A stretch of 53,839 nucleotides of DNA from a virus. The notes beneath the pieces were generated by a model that was not told the origin of the DNA, did no database searches, and saw only the letters and a list, made by a program, of their open reading frames with translations. The translations under genes were made by a program, and so were the position numbers. Positions 36,329 to 46,600 of the stretch are shown in pieces (within the stretch, counting starts at the first letter, position 1; each line of letters begins with the position of its first letter). Location: positions 1-53,839 of the IMG/VR virus record IMGVR_UViG_3300033388_005061. The stretch is one strand, 5' to 3'.

Positions 36329-37735
36329 TTGGCTTTTTGGAAATCAATATCTGGCATCCTAAAACCAATACCATTACGCGAATTTAAAGGTGTTAACAAA
36401 CTGGACGCCTTCAGTATTTTCGACAGTTATGCCACCAGCCTGAAAAACCTTACCTCAACAAACTTTCTCGCCCTGACGGTAAGGTCGGGATTTTCAAGCC
36501 TTGGCGATAGTTTCGGGGTGGTTGTTATCGGCCTCGGCGTATGGAAAGATGCAGAGTTACACGCTATTGCCAACGGTGAATGGAAGAAATGGGACGGTGC
36601 GGCTTGGAGCGCGGCATTGGCAAGCGGACTATCTACTTCTGCCCAGTGGAGCTTTTGCAATTTCCAGGGCAACTTCGCTGATATAAACCTATTGGCCGCC
36701 AACGGTACGGACGCGGTTAAGAAATACGATGGCAGCACCGTTGCCGATCTTGTCAATGCCCCGGCCAACGCCAACTATATCGATGCCCACGACAACCGGG
36801 TTTATGTTGCCGTGGGAAATTCGGTTAAATTCTCTGCCCTGCGAAAAGCGGAGGACTGGACGACCGTTGATGATGCCGGGGAGATTGTTGTTGAAACTTC
36901 CACCGGCGAAGCTATCAGTGGCCTAAAGGCGGGGCCGGGGCATGTTGTGGTATTTATGCCCCACGCTTCATTTGAGCTTTATGGGACCGGCCCGATTAAC
37001 TATAAACTATTGCCCGTGAGCGATAAAATAGGGTGCGTTTCTAACCAATCAACTCTTATGGTAGGCAATACCTTGTATTTCCTTGCCCATGATGGCATTT
37101 ACCGCTATACCGGCGGGTCAGCCCCGCGAAAAGACTTTGCCCTGCCCGTGCAGTGGTATATTGACAACATTAATAAGTCCAACAGACACAAAGCCTGCGC
37201 CGGTACGGACGGCAAGCGGTATTACCTGGCCCTGCCCATTAATTCGGCCACGGAACCCAATCACGTTCTGGAATATGACCCGGTATTTGAGACGTGGTAC
37301 GTCTGGGAGTTGGGCCATTATCCCAGGGCCTTTGCCTATATGAACGAAGAATGGTACGAAGGTGATTCCTCTGGCCAGGTTCATAAGATGGGCGGAACGG
37401 ATGATGCGGGGACGGCCATATCTTGGGAGTGGGTATCTAAGCCTTTCGGTGCATCCTCACTTGCTCAACCTAAACAATGGTATAAACTCTGGATTGTGTG
37501 CGACCTGCCTTCTGGTAGCACGTTAAACGTTTATCTGACGAAAACGGCAGAAGGTGACAGTGATTGGACGCTGGTCAGGAGCCTAACCGCAAACTCAACC
37601 ATTCAGTCATCCCGGGTAATTATCCCCGTGGAGACGGTGGCTAATGCCAACTGGGTGCGGGTGAAATTCTCCGGTACTGGTCCGGCTACAATATACGAGA
37701 TGACGCGACAGGAGCGGCTCATGCCGTTTGTATAA
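36329..37735 (+). CDS. Tail hub/stabilisation protein (beta-propeller-like)
   Basis: 468 residues from TTG 36329, 9 bases after AAGGAGG; the GTG at 36320 overlaps the ribosome binding site. LRDFKG-like opening (PLREFKGVNKLDAFSIFDS) and repeated strand blocks (LHAIANGEWKKWDG; VKKYDGSTVADL; DHNRVYVAVGNSVKFS; YFLAHDGIYRYTGG) resemble podovirus gp10-like or other beta-propeller tail proteins that plug or cap the portal channel. Located between spike and tail genes. Exact equivalence to P22 gp10 is inference. Confidence 0.7.
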   Translation: MAFWKSISGILKPIPLREFKGVNKLDAFSIFDSYATSLKNLTSTNFLALTVRSGFSSLGDSFGVVVIGLGVWKDAELHAIANGEWKKWDGAAWSAALASGLSTSAQWSFCNFQGNFADINLLAANGTDAVKKYDGSTVADLVNAPANANYIDAHDNRVYVAVGNSVKFSALRKAEDWTTVDDAGEIVVETSTGEAISGLKAGPGHVVVFMPHASFELYGTGPINYKLLPVSDKIGCVSNQSTLMVGNTLYFLAHDGIYRYTGGSAPRKDFALPVQWYIDNINKSNRHKACAGTDGKRYYLALPINSATEPNHVLEYDPVFETWYVWELGHYPRAFAYMNEEWYEGDSSGQVHKMGGTDDAGTAISWEWVSKPFGASSLAQPKQWYKLWIVCDLPSGSTLNVYLTKTAEGDSDWTLVRSLTANSTIQSSRVIIPVETVANANWVRVKFSGTGPATIYEMTRQERLMPFV

Positions 37736-37747
37736 GGTGGTGATATT

Positions 37748-38425
37748 ATGCCTTACCCGACAATACCAGGAGTAGCACATATTGATATTGACAGTCTGGT
37801 GGACTCCGTTGAAAAGATGCGGAAATATCTGATGTGGATTCTGCAATCACTTGATACTCTAAATGTGAAGGAATTAAGTGCAGATGTTATCAATACCGGA
37901 ATCCTTAATGCCGACCTGGTGCAGATTTTAAGCGAAACCAGCGGGATCAGCCTTGATTCTAGCGGAATAACTGCCGCCTTTAATTCATCTACTAGGGTTG
38001 AGATAAACCAGAACGGATTAACTATTTATGATGGAGCCTTAAAGGTTTACGATGACACCGGCGCGACCACTATTATAGAAGGTGGGACATTTTACGGTGA
38101 TAATATGCTGGTAACGGGTAATATCTGGATTGGTGAGGATATTTATATGAACGCAGATTATGTAGACAGTCAAAACAGATATATTTATCCGTTCCAAAAT
38201 GACACAACCATCTATGTAGTATTTGCTCCTGGGGCTACGGGTACAGACCCGACGTGTCAGTTTATAGGATTTAATGAAGTTTACATTGCGAATAACTTAA
38301 CCGCTGGCGGGACAGCGGACTTGATGTATGCCTATGAGAATGGCAGCAGGTTGGCGACCAGAACATACTGTGATGGTGCTGTCTCCGACCATGAAGGGCG
38401 CTGCATTAATTATGCAACTGCATAG
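37748..38425 (+). CDS. Tail tip/fibre protein
   Basis: 225 residues; GGTGGTG 4 bases upstream. LNVKELSADVINTGILNADLVQILSETSGISLDSSG is the repeat-like segment typical of tail-tip proteins, followed by strands (STRVEINQNGLTIYDGALKVYDDTGATTIIEGGTFYGDNMLVTGN in pieces) and a Gly/Asn-rich end. Probably receptor-proximal. Confidence 0.65.
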   Translation: MPYPTIPGVAHIDIDSLVDSVEKMRKYLMWILQSLDTLNVKELSADVINTGILNADLVQILSETSGISLDSSGITAAFNSSTRVEINQNGLTIYDGALKVYDDTGATTIIEGGTFYGDNMLVTGNIWIGEDIYMNADYVDSQNRYIYPFQNDTTIYVVFAPGATGTDPTCQFIGFNEVYIANNLTAGGTADLMYAYENGSRLATRTYCDGAVSDHEGRCINYATA

Positions 38426-38439
38426 GAGGAATAATAATT

Positions 38440-38667
38440 ATGGCCAGAAGTAACCGCAAGGTTGAAAAAACATTTAAAAAGGCTGCCAATAATGTGTTTA
38501 TTATTACCAAAACTCAAGTGGATGAGCATGTCATCACAGAAGAAGAAGTAAGGCGTATGGTTGCTGCACTGAAAAATAAAGAACAGCAGCTTGTTGGTGA
38601 ATTGGAATATATTCGCAAAGAAATTGCCGACTTTGAGGAAATGCTGAACAATAAAGAACCCCTTTAA
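38440..38667 (+). CDS. Small coiled-coil protein
   Basis: 75 residues; TAGGAGG ~9 bases upstream. Residues ~28-72 are a continuous charged heptad helix (EEEVRRMVAALKNKEQQLV...YIRKEIADFEEMLNN). Likely a structural or chaperone subunit for a tail protein. Ends inside the terminator that follows. Confidence 0.65.
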   Translation: MARSNRKVEKTFKKAANNVFIITKTQVDEHVITEEEVRRMVAALKNKEQQLVGELEYIRKEIADFEEMLNNKEPL

Positions 38668-38677
38668 ATGGGGTTCT
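38655..38677. terminator. Bidirectional terminator between convergent genes
   Basis: AGAACCCC (38655-38662) pairs with GGGGTTCT (38670-38677) around TTTAAAT. It overlaps the end of the rightward coiled-coil gene and the stop of the leftward secreted-protein gene; on the minus strand TTTATT follows. Confidence 0.7.
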
Positions 38678-39260
38678 ATCTATCTGTAAATATTTTATAT
38701 TCGTTGTTACCTAAATATTTATTGGTCATTATAATTGCCGCATAAGCAACATAAGGTTTGTTGTCAATCAATGCTTCATAATAATATGTCTTGCTTATTT
38801 TATCGTTTGAAATTATATACTTGTTGGATTTTATTGTTACCGTTAATCCCAACTTATTAGCAATCTCTTTTAATGCGTCACCATCAACAACTCTTCTGCC
38901 GTCTGGTGTTGAATATGTTTTGCATAAAAATTTTCCATTAATAAGTAAGTCTTCAGCTTCTTTTAAATCAGAAAAGCTTAACTTTTTAACATTATCAGAT
39001 TCAGCAGATTTAATATTTACTGTCAAAGTTTTAGTATTATAATCAATTTTATATCCTAATTCCTCAACAATAAATCGAAGCGGAATTAACGTTCTCCCAT
39101 CCACAACAATAGCTGGCACATCAGATTTTACCGGGTTGCCATTAACAACCACATTAACCGTTGGAAAACCCTTGTAAGTACCGTTTATCCCCCACGCGGT
39201 AACCACAGACGATAGCAGTATAACAACAATAATCAGAAACACCAAAGTAATTTTTCTCAT
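38676..39260 (-). CDS. Secreted stalk-domain (copper amine oxidase N-like) protein, moron
   Basis: 194 residues. Residues 1-22 are a signal peptide or anchor (RKITLVFLIIVVILLSSVVTAW). VNVVVNGNPVKSDVPAIVVDGRTLIPLRFIVEELGYKIDYNTKTLTV is the copper-amine-oxidase-N stalk domain, common in surface proteins of clostridia and Paenibacillus. A second, divergent copy follows (LLINGKFLCKTYSTPDGRRVVDGDALKEIANKLGLTVTIK). It is the only leftward gene in the structural region, AT-rich, with its own promoter and a terminator: a moron probably expressed from the prophage to alter the cell surface. Confidence 0.85.
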   Translation of the reverse strand: MRKITLVFLIIVVILLSSVVTAWGINGTYKGFPTVNVVVNGNPVKSDVPAIVVDGRTLIPLRFIVEELGYKIDYNTKTLTVNIKSAESDNVKKLSFSDLKEAEDLLINGKFLCKTYSTPDGRRVVDGDALKEIANKLGLTVTIKSNKYIISNDKISKTYYYEALIDNKPYVAYAAIIMTNKYLGNNEYKIFTDR

Positions 39261-39281
39261 TTATCCCACCTCCATTTTTAG

Positions 39282-39311
39282 ATTATACACATTGTTGTAT
39301 TAAGGTGACAA
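39282..39311 (-). promoter_or_regulatory. Promoter of the leftward moron
   Basis: On the minus strand TTGTCA (39311-39306), 18-base spacer, TATAAT (39287-39282), then ATGGAGGTGGG before the start codon. Close to sigma-A consensus, consistent with expression independent of the phage programme. Confidence 0.8.
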
Positions 39312-39337
39312 GCATTTTCTGGAAAGGAGGCTCTCAA

Positions 39338-40669
39338 ATGGCTTCTGTAGCGATAAGAGAATATCTCAAGAACAAAGGAATAAAGAATATCGGCTGGCAG
39401 AACGGCCAGGTGACGGTGGGCGGGAAGTCATTTTACAAACCGACCAGCGTAAAGGATGGACGTTCTTATGCTACCCCTGAAGCGTTGGACGCGGCTCTGG
39501 CCACCCTGAAAGGAACGCAAAGCCAGGCCCCGAAGCCGGCGAGCAACATTATCGCTTTCGGCGCGAAGAAAGCGGCTCCTGCCGGCACGGTTCCCGTACG
39601 TGAGTACCTTGTCAACCGGGGCTATGATCCCTCAAAAATCGGTTGGCAAAGCGGCACCATCACCCTGGGCGATCGGTACGGGATAAACCCCTCCGGCGTT
39701 GTAGGCGGACGTGCTTATGCTCCCGGGAGTACTATTGAAGCAGCGCTAAGGGCAATGAATTACCAGTCACCGGCGGAGCAAAAGGCAGCAGCCAGGAAAG
39801 AACAGATTGACAGCCTGGTGGCGGCTTTGACTCAAGCGGTGAACCAGCCGTTTAACTATAACCCGGAAGAAGATCCTCGCTATCAGGCCGCCCAGAAGTT
39901 GGCCGAAGCTCAAGCGCAAAGGGCCAGTCAAAGGGCGATGGAAGAGTTAAATGCCCGGGGTATTCTGAACAGTACGGTTACTTCTGACCGCCTGGGGCAG
40001 ATTCAACAGCAAAGCGCGGAAAGTGTGGCCAGTATGATTCCCGGGCTATACCAATCGGCTTTACAGGAGAGGCAGTCGCAGTTAGGTAATTTAGGCGATC
40101 TGGCCAACGTGCTTATGAAACTGTATCAAACAGAACAGGGGCAGGCGCAGCAGCCGTCCCGTTATGATCAGGCGCTGGCAACAGAAGTAGCGCAACAGGC
40201 CGCCCAGGAAAAGCTGGACTGGGACCGGCGGTATAAGGAAGCCGGATTGACCGGCATGTGGCAGGGACAGCCGACGTTGGAAGGGCTAAAGACGCAGTAC
40301 CAGATTAAGAAACCATATTACAAACCTTCGACCGGGGGCGGGGGACCCGGAAAAAATGAATCCTTGAACCAGCTTGCCGTTAGGATCCATGAGTTGAAAA
40401 ACCAGGGTTATTCCAAGGAAGATGTGAAAAATATCATGTATCAAAATGCAGGTGAACTCGGCCAGGTAAAAATCGGAGATGTCATTAAGCTTGTTGATGA
40501 TATTTACGGCGATAACGGCGATAATAACTCTGGTTATGGTGTTTTAGGCAATGGACAATCACAGCCGGCACAAGCTACGACACCGGAGGAAATATACAAG
40601 CAAGCTCTTAAAAAACGTCCCTGGTGGCAGAAATTTATAGATATTCTCCCAGGTAAGCAATTCCGTTAA
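39338..40669 (+). CDS. Internal virion protein with two N-terminal repeats
   Basis: 443 residues from ATG 39338; AAAGGAGG ~8 bases upstream. Two ~50-residue repeats open the protein: VAIREYLKNKGIKNIGWQNGQVTVGG...DGRSYAT and VPVREYLVNRGYDPSKIGWQSGTITLGD...GGRAYAP, possibly a peptidoglycan- or surface-binding module. The middle is a long Gln/Ala-rich helix (AAQKLAEAQAQRASQRAMEELNARGILNS) as in ejection proteins; the end is Asn/Gly/Gln-rich. Precedes the giant polyvalent protein, fitting co-ejection. Confidence 0.7.
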   Translation: MASVAIREYLKNKGIKNIGWQNGQVTVGGKSFYKPTSVKDGRSYATPEALDAALATLKGTQSQAPKPASNIIAFGAKKAAPAGTVPVREYLVNRGYDPSKIGWQSGTITLGDRYGINPSGVVGGRAYAPGSTIEAALRAMNYQSPAEQKAAARKEQIDSLVAALTQAVNQPFNYNPEEDPRYQAAQKLAEAQAQRASQRAMEELNARGILNSTVTSDRLGQIQQQSAESVASMIPGLYQSALQERQSQLGNLGDLANVLMKLYQTEQGQAQQPSRYDQALATEVAQQAAQEKLDWDRRYKEAGLTGMWQGQPTLEGLKTQYQIKKPYYKPSTGGGGPGKNESLNQLAVRIHELKNQGYSKEDVKNIMYQNAGELGQVKIGDVIKLVDDIYGDNGDNNSGYGVLGNGQSQPAQATTPEEIYKQALKKRPWWQKFIDILPGKQFR

Positions 40670-40685
40670 TAGGTTGGTGACTGAA

Positions 40686-43600
40686 ATGGCATTTCAGGAC
40701 TTATTAAATAAACTTGATTCAATGGCGCAGCAAAAGCGTAACCAACCCGATGATCGGCTGATCAAACTACAAGAAGAAGTGTCGCGCAAAATCGGGGTGC
40801 CGCTGGAAGGTGTGCCTTCGAGTGAAGACGAGATTATTCAAAAGGCCAGCGCTGCAATCCAGGCGCGGCATACCGGTAGGCCCAAGTCTCTTGAACCGCA
40901 AAACCCTCTGCTCCGTGCCCTCGATATTGCTTCAAGAGGCATAACAAAGGGCATGACATTTGGTTTAAATGAGTTGGTTGAAAATAAAATATTCGGTGGC
41001 CCCGACCCGACGAGGGCAGTACCAAGAAGTGACTTTGAGCGTGCTCTGGCAACCAGCTCCAATATAGCTGGTGGTGCTGTTTCCGGCGGCAAGATCGGTG
41101 AGGTCATTGCCCCTGCCGCCAAAGTCGCTACTTCAAAGGTACTGGATCTGGCCCGGGCGATACCTGCGCCGGTTAAAATAGCCGGGACAGGCGCGGGGAT
41201 AATCGGCGGTACCCAGGCCGTTATGGGCGCTACTCGCCCGGAACTGAAAGACAGCACTCTGGCAACCCGAACTGGCGCAAGCCTGCGTGCCGGTGTTGGT
41301 GATGTGCTGGCTACCGCCGGCGGCGTAGCTAAATGGCGCGGCAAAGATGAATTGGGTGAAACCCTTACCGGTGCCGGTGAAAGGTTAAGGGAAGGCTACG
41401 AGATTCCTTATGGCAAGGAATTTACCTGGCGGTCGTTCTTTGACCCGCAGTTTTATTCGACGACTGCGGCCCGGTCTCTGCCGTTTACAGCGTCCTTAAT
41501 CCCGGCCATGTACGCTGGTTGGAAAATAGGCGGCGCGACTGGCGCAAAGGTTGGGCTCGGTCCCTTCCAAAAGGCTATTCTTTCGTCTATGGCGGGCGCA
41601 GGGTTATCCCGTCCGCTTGAATCTGCGCTTGAAGCCGGCAGTGCCTACGAGGAAGCATTGGCCCGGGGAATGAGCCAGCAAGAGGCTGACCGTGCTGCCA
41701 ATGAAGTATTTAAACGCAACCTGGCCCTAGCTGGCCTGGATGCCGCACAGTTAGCAGCCGCCTTTGCGCCTTTACCGGCTAAACCTGCTACCACCGCAGG
41801 GCGTATCGCGTTGGGTGCGGGCAGACTAGGCATTGAAGCTGCAACGGAAGCAGGAGAAGAAGGTTATCAGGAAGCCGTGCAACGGCAAGCGTTGGGTACT
41901 GATGAGCGCGGCATCTTGGAACAAATACTCCATCCTTCTGACTCTGCCATGAAAGAGGCTATGGGCGTTGGTGCTATCTTTGGTGCTGGTATGGGTGGCG
42001 CGGGTGATATTGTTGAGGTAGTCCGCGAACGCGCCAGGGCTAAACTGCCGCCTGAGTATCAAAATAAAACCGACGATGAAATTGCCCAGGACCCGCAGGG
42101 CCGGCAGGCTATCCAGGAGGCTGTAGAGGAAGTTACTCAGGAGATGCAGCAACCCACTCCACCGGAACCGGTGCCGGCTCCCGGGGAAGTTAAAGAACCT
42201 GTACCGGCAGAAGCACCGCCGCGCCAGCCTGTTATCCGCGACGTGCCGCGTGAGAGCAGGAGCGGTGTGTTGTTGAACGAGACTATTATGCCTCCCGAGG
42301 AAAAACCGGAGGTTAAAGCGGAAGAACCGGAGAAACCGGAAACGGCTCAACCCCAGGTAGAGGACCAGTCTGTCCAGATTAAGGAACAACCCCAGGCGAA
42401 AGAACCCTGGGAAATGACTAAAGGCGAATACTTAAAGTGGTACGACGAACATTGGAGTAAAGAAGGTGTTAAAGGTGTCCCCGCTGACCTACTATGGGCG
42501 GATAAAAATCACAAATTTGAGGTAGAACAGGCTATTCAACAAGGCAAACCCGTCCCATCCGAGGTACTTGCGGACTATCCCGAATTAGCCAAACAACTGG
42601 ATGCTAAATCCTCACAGGAGACCCCGGGCGAGGCCACAGTAGAACCACAGGCCAAGGAAGAAGCCACTCAACCAAAAAAAGAATCTCCTTATAAGGTTGG
42701 AGACCGGGTAAGATATACGCCTCCAGAGGGGGAAGAGTGGGAAGGTACCGTAGAATCTATCGACAATGGTGTATTAGGTGTTCGCAGGGATGGGGACCCG
42801 TATATAACATTAGCTACAACCTGGGATAGCGACCAGATACAAAAGGTTGAATCCCGGACCCAAGAAACGCAAAAAACAGACCCGCGCATTGCACACCTTA
42901 TCAAATTTGCCGATAAAACCAGCGACCCCAAAAGGCTTGCTGATATTGCAAGCAGGATTCGCAGTGTCGGGGCATCAGAGGCAATCAGCAAATCCCCCAA
43001 GGATGAGGTTATGGCCCAGGCCCAGGAATGGGCGGACAAGATTGAGACAAGGGCAAAGGAGTTAGAGGGGACTAAAGTAAATGAATACACAGTTTACCGG
43101 CGTGATATTAAAAATGCCGATTTAAGCGCTTCTAAACCGCATGGACTATATCTTTCCTTTGTGCGTGACAGAAGTAAATTTAAGTCGCCTCATAAAGATG
43201 TGGGCGACACTGACTACTGGGGCACGGCATCACCAAAAAACCCCTTAATTGTCGAAGATATAAAGGTTAAACATAAAAGGTTCGGCAGGAGTGAAGAAGG
43301 CAAAGCATCTGCAGGTGTGGCTGCGCTGAAAAAATTACTTCCCGAAAATGAGTTTAATCGCCTTTTAACCCTCAATAAACAGCAAATGATCGACCTGTTA
43401 GATAAGCAATTCCCCGACCCGGACTATACAAGGTATCATGATGCTTACGAACTGCTGGAAGTGTATGCAGCAAACTTGGCGAGAAAAAAAGGGTATGATG
43501 CTATTATCCTTGAGGATAACTCCCCGCTTGCAAAACTGGGCGGTGCTGATTTTAGCGAGTTTATAGCCCTAACGGATGATATCGTTTCGTTTAAAGGAAA

Positions 43601-46600
43601 GGAACCGTCTACAACACAACAAGCTCCGGTGGCAACCCTGGCCGACTATGGCCTGGAAATACGCAAAACGACCACAAAAACCGGCAAAACCGCATTTGAA
43701 CTGTCTGGTAATACCCAGGAATATAAAGACGTTATCAAGCGTCTTAACGCCAGGTGGTACGGACCCAAGAAAGTGTGGACGTTCTATACGGAAGAGGACC
43801 CCACTGGGAAAATCCTGAAGGCGCTGGCCGGTGCCGGGTATAAGCCTGCTGCCAAGGAAGAAGTCCAGTCCCAGGCAGAAGGAACAAAGGAAGCTATTCC
43901 CAAAGAAGAAAAGACTACCAAGGAACCTGAAACTGGTGTAGAATCTAAGCAAGAAAACCTTACTCTTAGCGTTCGTATTGCCAACTTTGTCAAGGAGCGC
44001 TTAAAAAATAAACAGACTATCACTTCCAGTGAATTGTTTAAGTTTGCTGAATCTGTTTATGGAGGCAGTCAAGCCGAAGGTAAGTTTACGCCCAAAGACG
44101 CGTATGATGCTATGGAATTGGGCGTAAATCTGTATCTGTTAGAGCATAAAAAGAGTGTCGGCCCGCTTGTTAGTGTTGAGACTGCCAAGCGAAACATTGA
44201 AAATATCCGTAAAGAAATCCTTGAAAAGCTGCCAACACAAACCAAACGTACGCAGGAAATGGATGAGTTTCAACAGTTTTCCACCCCGCCGAACCTGGCT
44301 TATGTGGCGGCATGGACGGCCAATATCACCAACAAAGATACCGTTTTAGAACCCAGTGCCGGCGTAGGTGGCCTGGCGGTGTTCGGAAAAACCGCAGGGG
44401 CCAAGGTTATTGTTAACGAATTGTCACAGCGTAGGGCAACCCTACTCAAAGAACTTGGTTTTGACCGTGTTTTTACCGAGAACGCGGAGCAGTTAAATAA
44501 TATCCTGCCTGCTGATGTTAAGCCAACCGTTGTATTGATGAATCCTCCGTTCTCTTCTACAGCCGGACGCCTGAAAGGTAAAACGAATACCAAAAACGCG
44601 ATACCGCATATCGAGCAGGCACTAAAACGCCTGGAGGACGGTGGAAGGCTGGTCGCCATTGTTGGCAGGGGAATGTCTGAAGATGCCGCATCGTTCGAAG
44701 ACTGGTGGAAGAAAATTAAGCAACAATACAATGTCCGCGCCAACATCGGTATCGACGGCAAAAACTACGCCAAGTACGGCACCAGCTTTGACGTACAACT
44801 TGTGGTTATTGACAAGACCGGGCCAACTCAGGGCGGCACAATTACCGGCAGTGTAACAGAGTTAGAGGATGTGCTGCCGTTACTGGAGGGTGTTAAAAAT
44901 GACCGTGGACCAGTTGAACAGGAAGCCGCTGAATCAGGCAGCCAAGGCATTCCTCAAGAGGGCCAAACAAAAACCGGATCCGAGCATCCTGTACCTGTAC
45001 CAGCTGATAGAGTGGGGACTGGAGAAGGGGGTCGTGTCGGTAAACGAACTGAACGATCTGAAGACAGGGTGGGAAGATCCGTTCGTGGACAGGGAGGAAC
45101 AGGCGAGGTTGGACTTCCTGGAATTGGTGAGAAAACTGATGTACTCGAACCATCCAGAGAAGGTCATGGACCTGCTCCTGAAGAACGGGCCGACAGACTT
45201 CCCGGAAGACGAGCCGTGGTTAGACCTGAAGGTGCTGGCGAGGAAGAAGTCGCCAGAGGACGCGGCGCAGTACCTGGCGGAGAATCTGCAAGCGGCACTG
45301 ATGGAAAACGAGCCGCCGAACAGCCTGCGGGATTAAATGTTGAGGCGATGGAGACTCCGCGAACGGAAAAAGAATTAACCGATGCAGTATACACTCCTTA
45401 CCAACCGCAGAAACTAAAAATCCCGGGGGCTAAACCGCACCCTGGCAATTTAGCGCAGAGCGCGGCTATGGCCGCCGTGGAGTCCCCAGAGCCTACTTAT
45501 ACGCCGAACCTACCCAAAGAGGTAATACAGGAAGGTAAGTTGTCCATTGCACAATTGGAATCAGTTGTGTATGCCGGGCAATCTCACCAACAAACCCTTC
45601 CGAACGGTCAAAGGAGGGGCTTTTTTATTGGTGATGGAACCGGGGTGGGCAAAGGACGTGAAATCTCGGGCATCATCCTTGATAACATGCGTCAAGGAAG
45701 AAAAAAAGCGGTATGGGTAAGTAAAAACTACCCACTGTTTAATGATGCTCGGCGTGATTTTGGCGATATTGGCGGGAACCCGGAGCTTATATTTGATTTT
45801 AGTAAAATTAAATTAGGCGTGCCGGTTAAGCAAAAAGAAGGGGTGTTGTTCACTACCTACACGACGCTGGGTCAAGGTTTGTCAAGTTCCAGAGAAGGCA
45901 CTATTATCGCCAAAGAAGGACAGAAGGCACGAATAGATCAAATTGTCCAATGGTTGGGCGAGGATTTCGACGGCGTTATTGCTTTTGATGAAGCGCATGA
46001 AATGCAGAACAGTCTCGCCGTTAAAGGCAAGCGCGGCATGACGAAACCTTCTACCAAGGCCCTTGCCGGAGTGGAGTTGCAAAGGCGTTTACCAAATGCG
46101 CGGGTTGTTTATGTGTCCGCCACCGGAGCGACAGACGTTATTAACCTTGCCTATGCTGACCGCCTGGGGCTATGGGGCGAGGGTACCCCGTTTGCTGATA
46201 AAAGAGACTTTATCAACAAGATACAGGCCGGCGGTCTGGCGGCCATGGAGCTAGTTGCCAGGGATATGAAGGCCATGGGCGTATATATAGCCCGCAACCT
46301 GGGGTATAATGGCGTAACTTACGGCACATTGGAGCATCAATTAACCCCGGAACAACTCGAAGTTTATGACGCAATGGCAGACGGCTGGCAGATTGTCTTA
46401 CAGAACCTGCACACCGCTTTAGAGGAAACCGGACAAAAAAGTGACGGCAATGCCAAAGGACGTGCGCTTGCTAAGTTTTGGGGAGCACACCAGAGGTTCT
46501 TTAACCAGGTTCTTACCTCCATGCAGATGCCCTCCGTAATCAAGCAGGTTAAAGAGGACCTGAAAAACGGCAAGGCAGTTGTTATGCAGTTGGTAAATAC

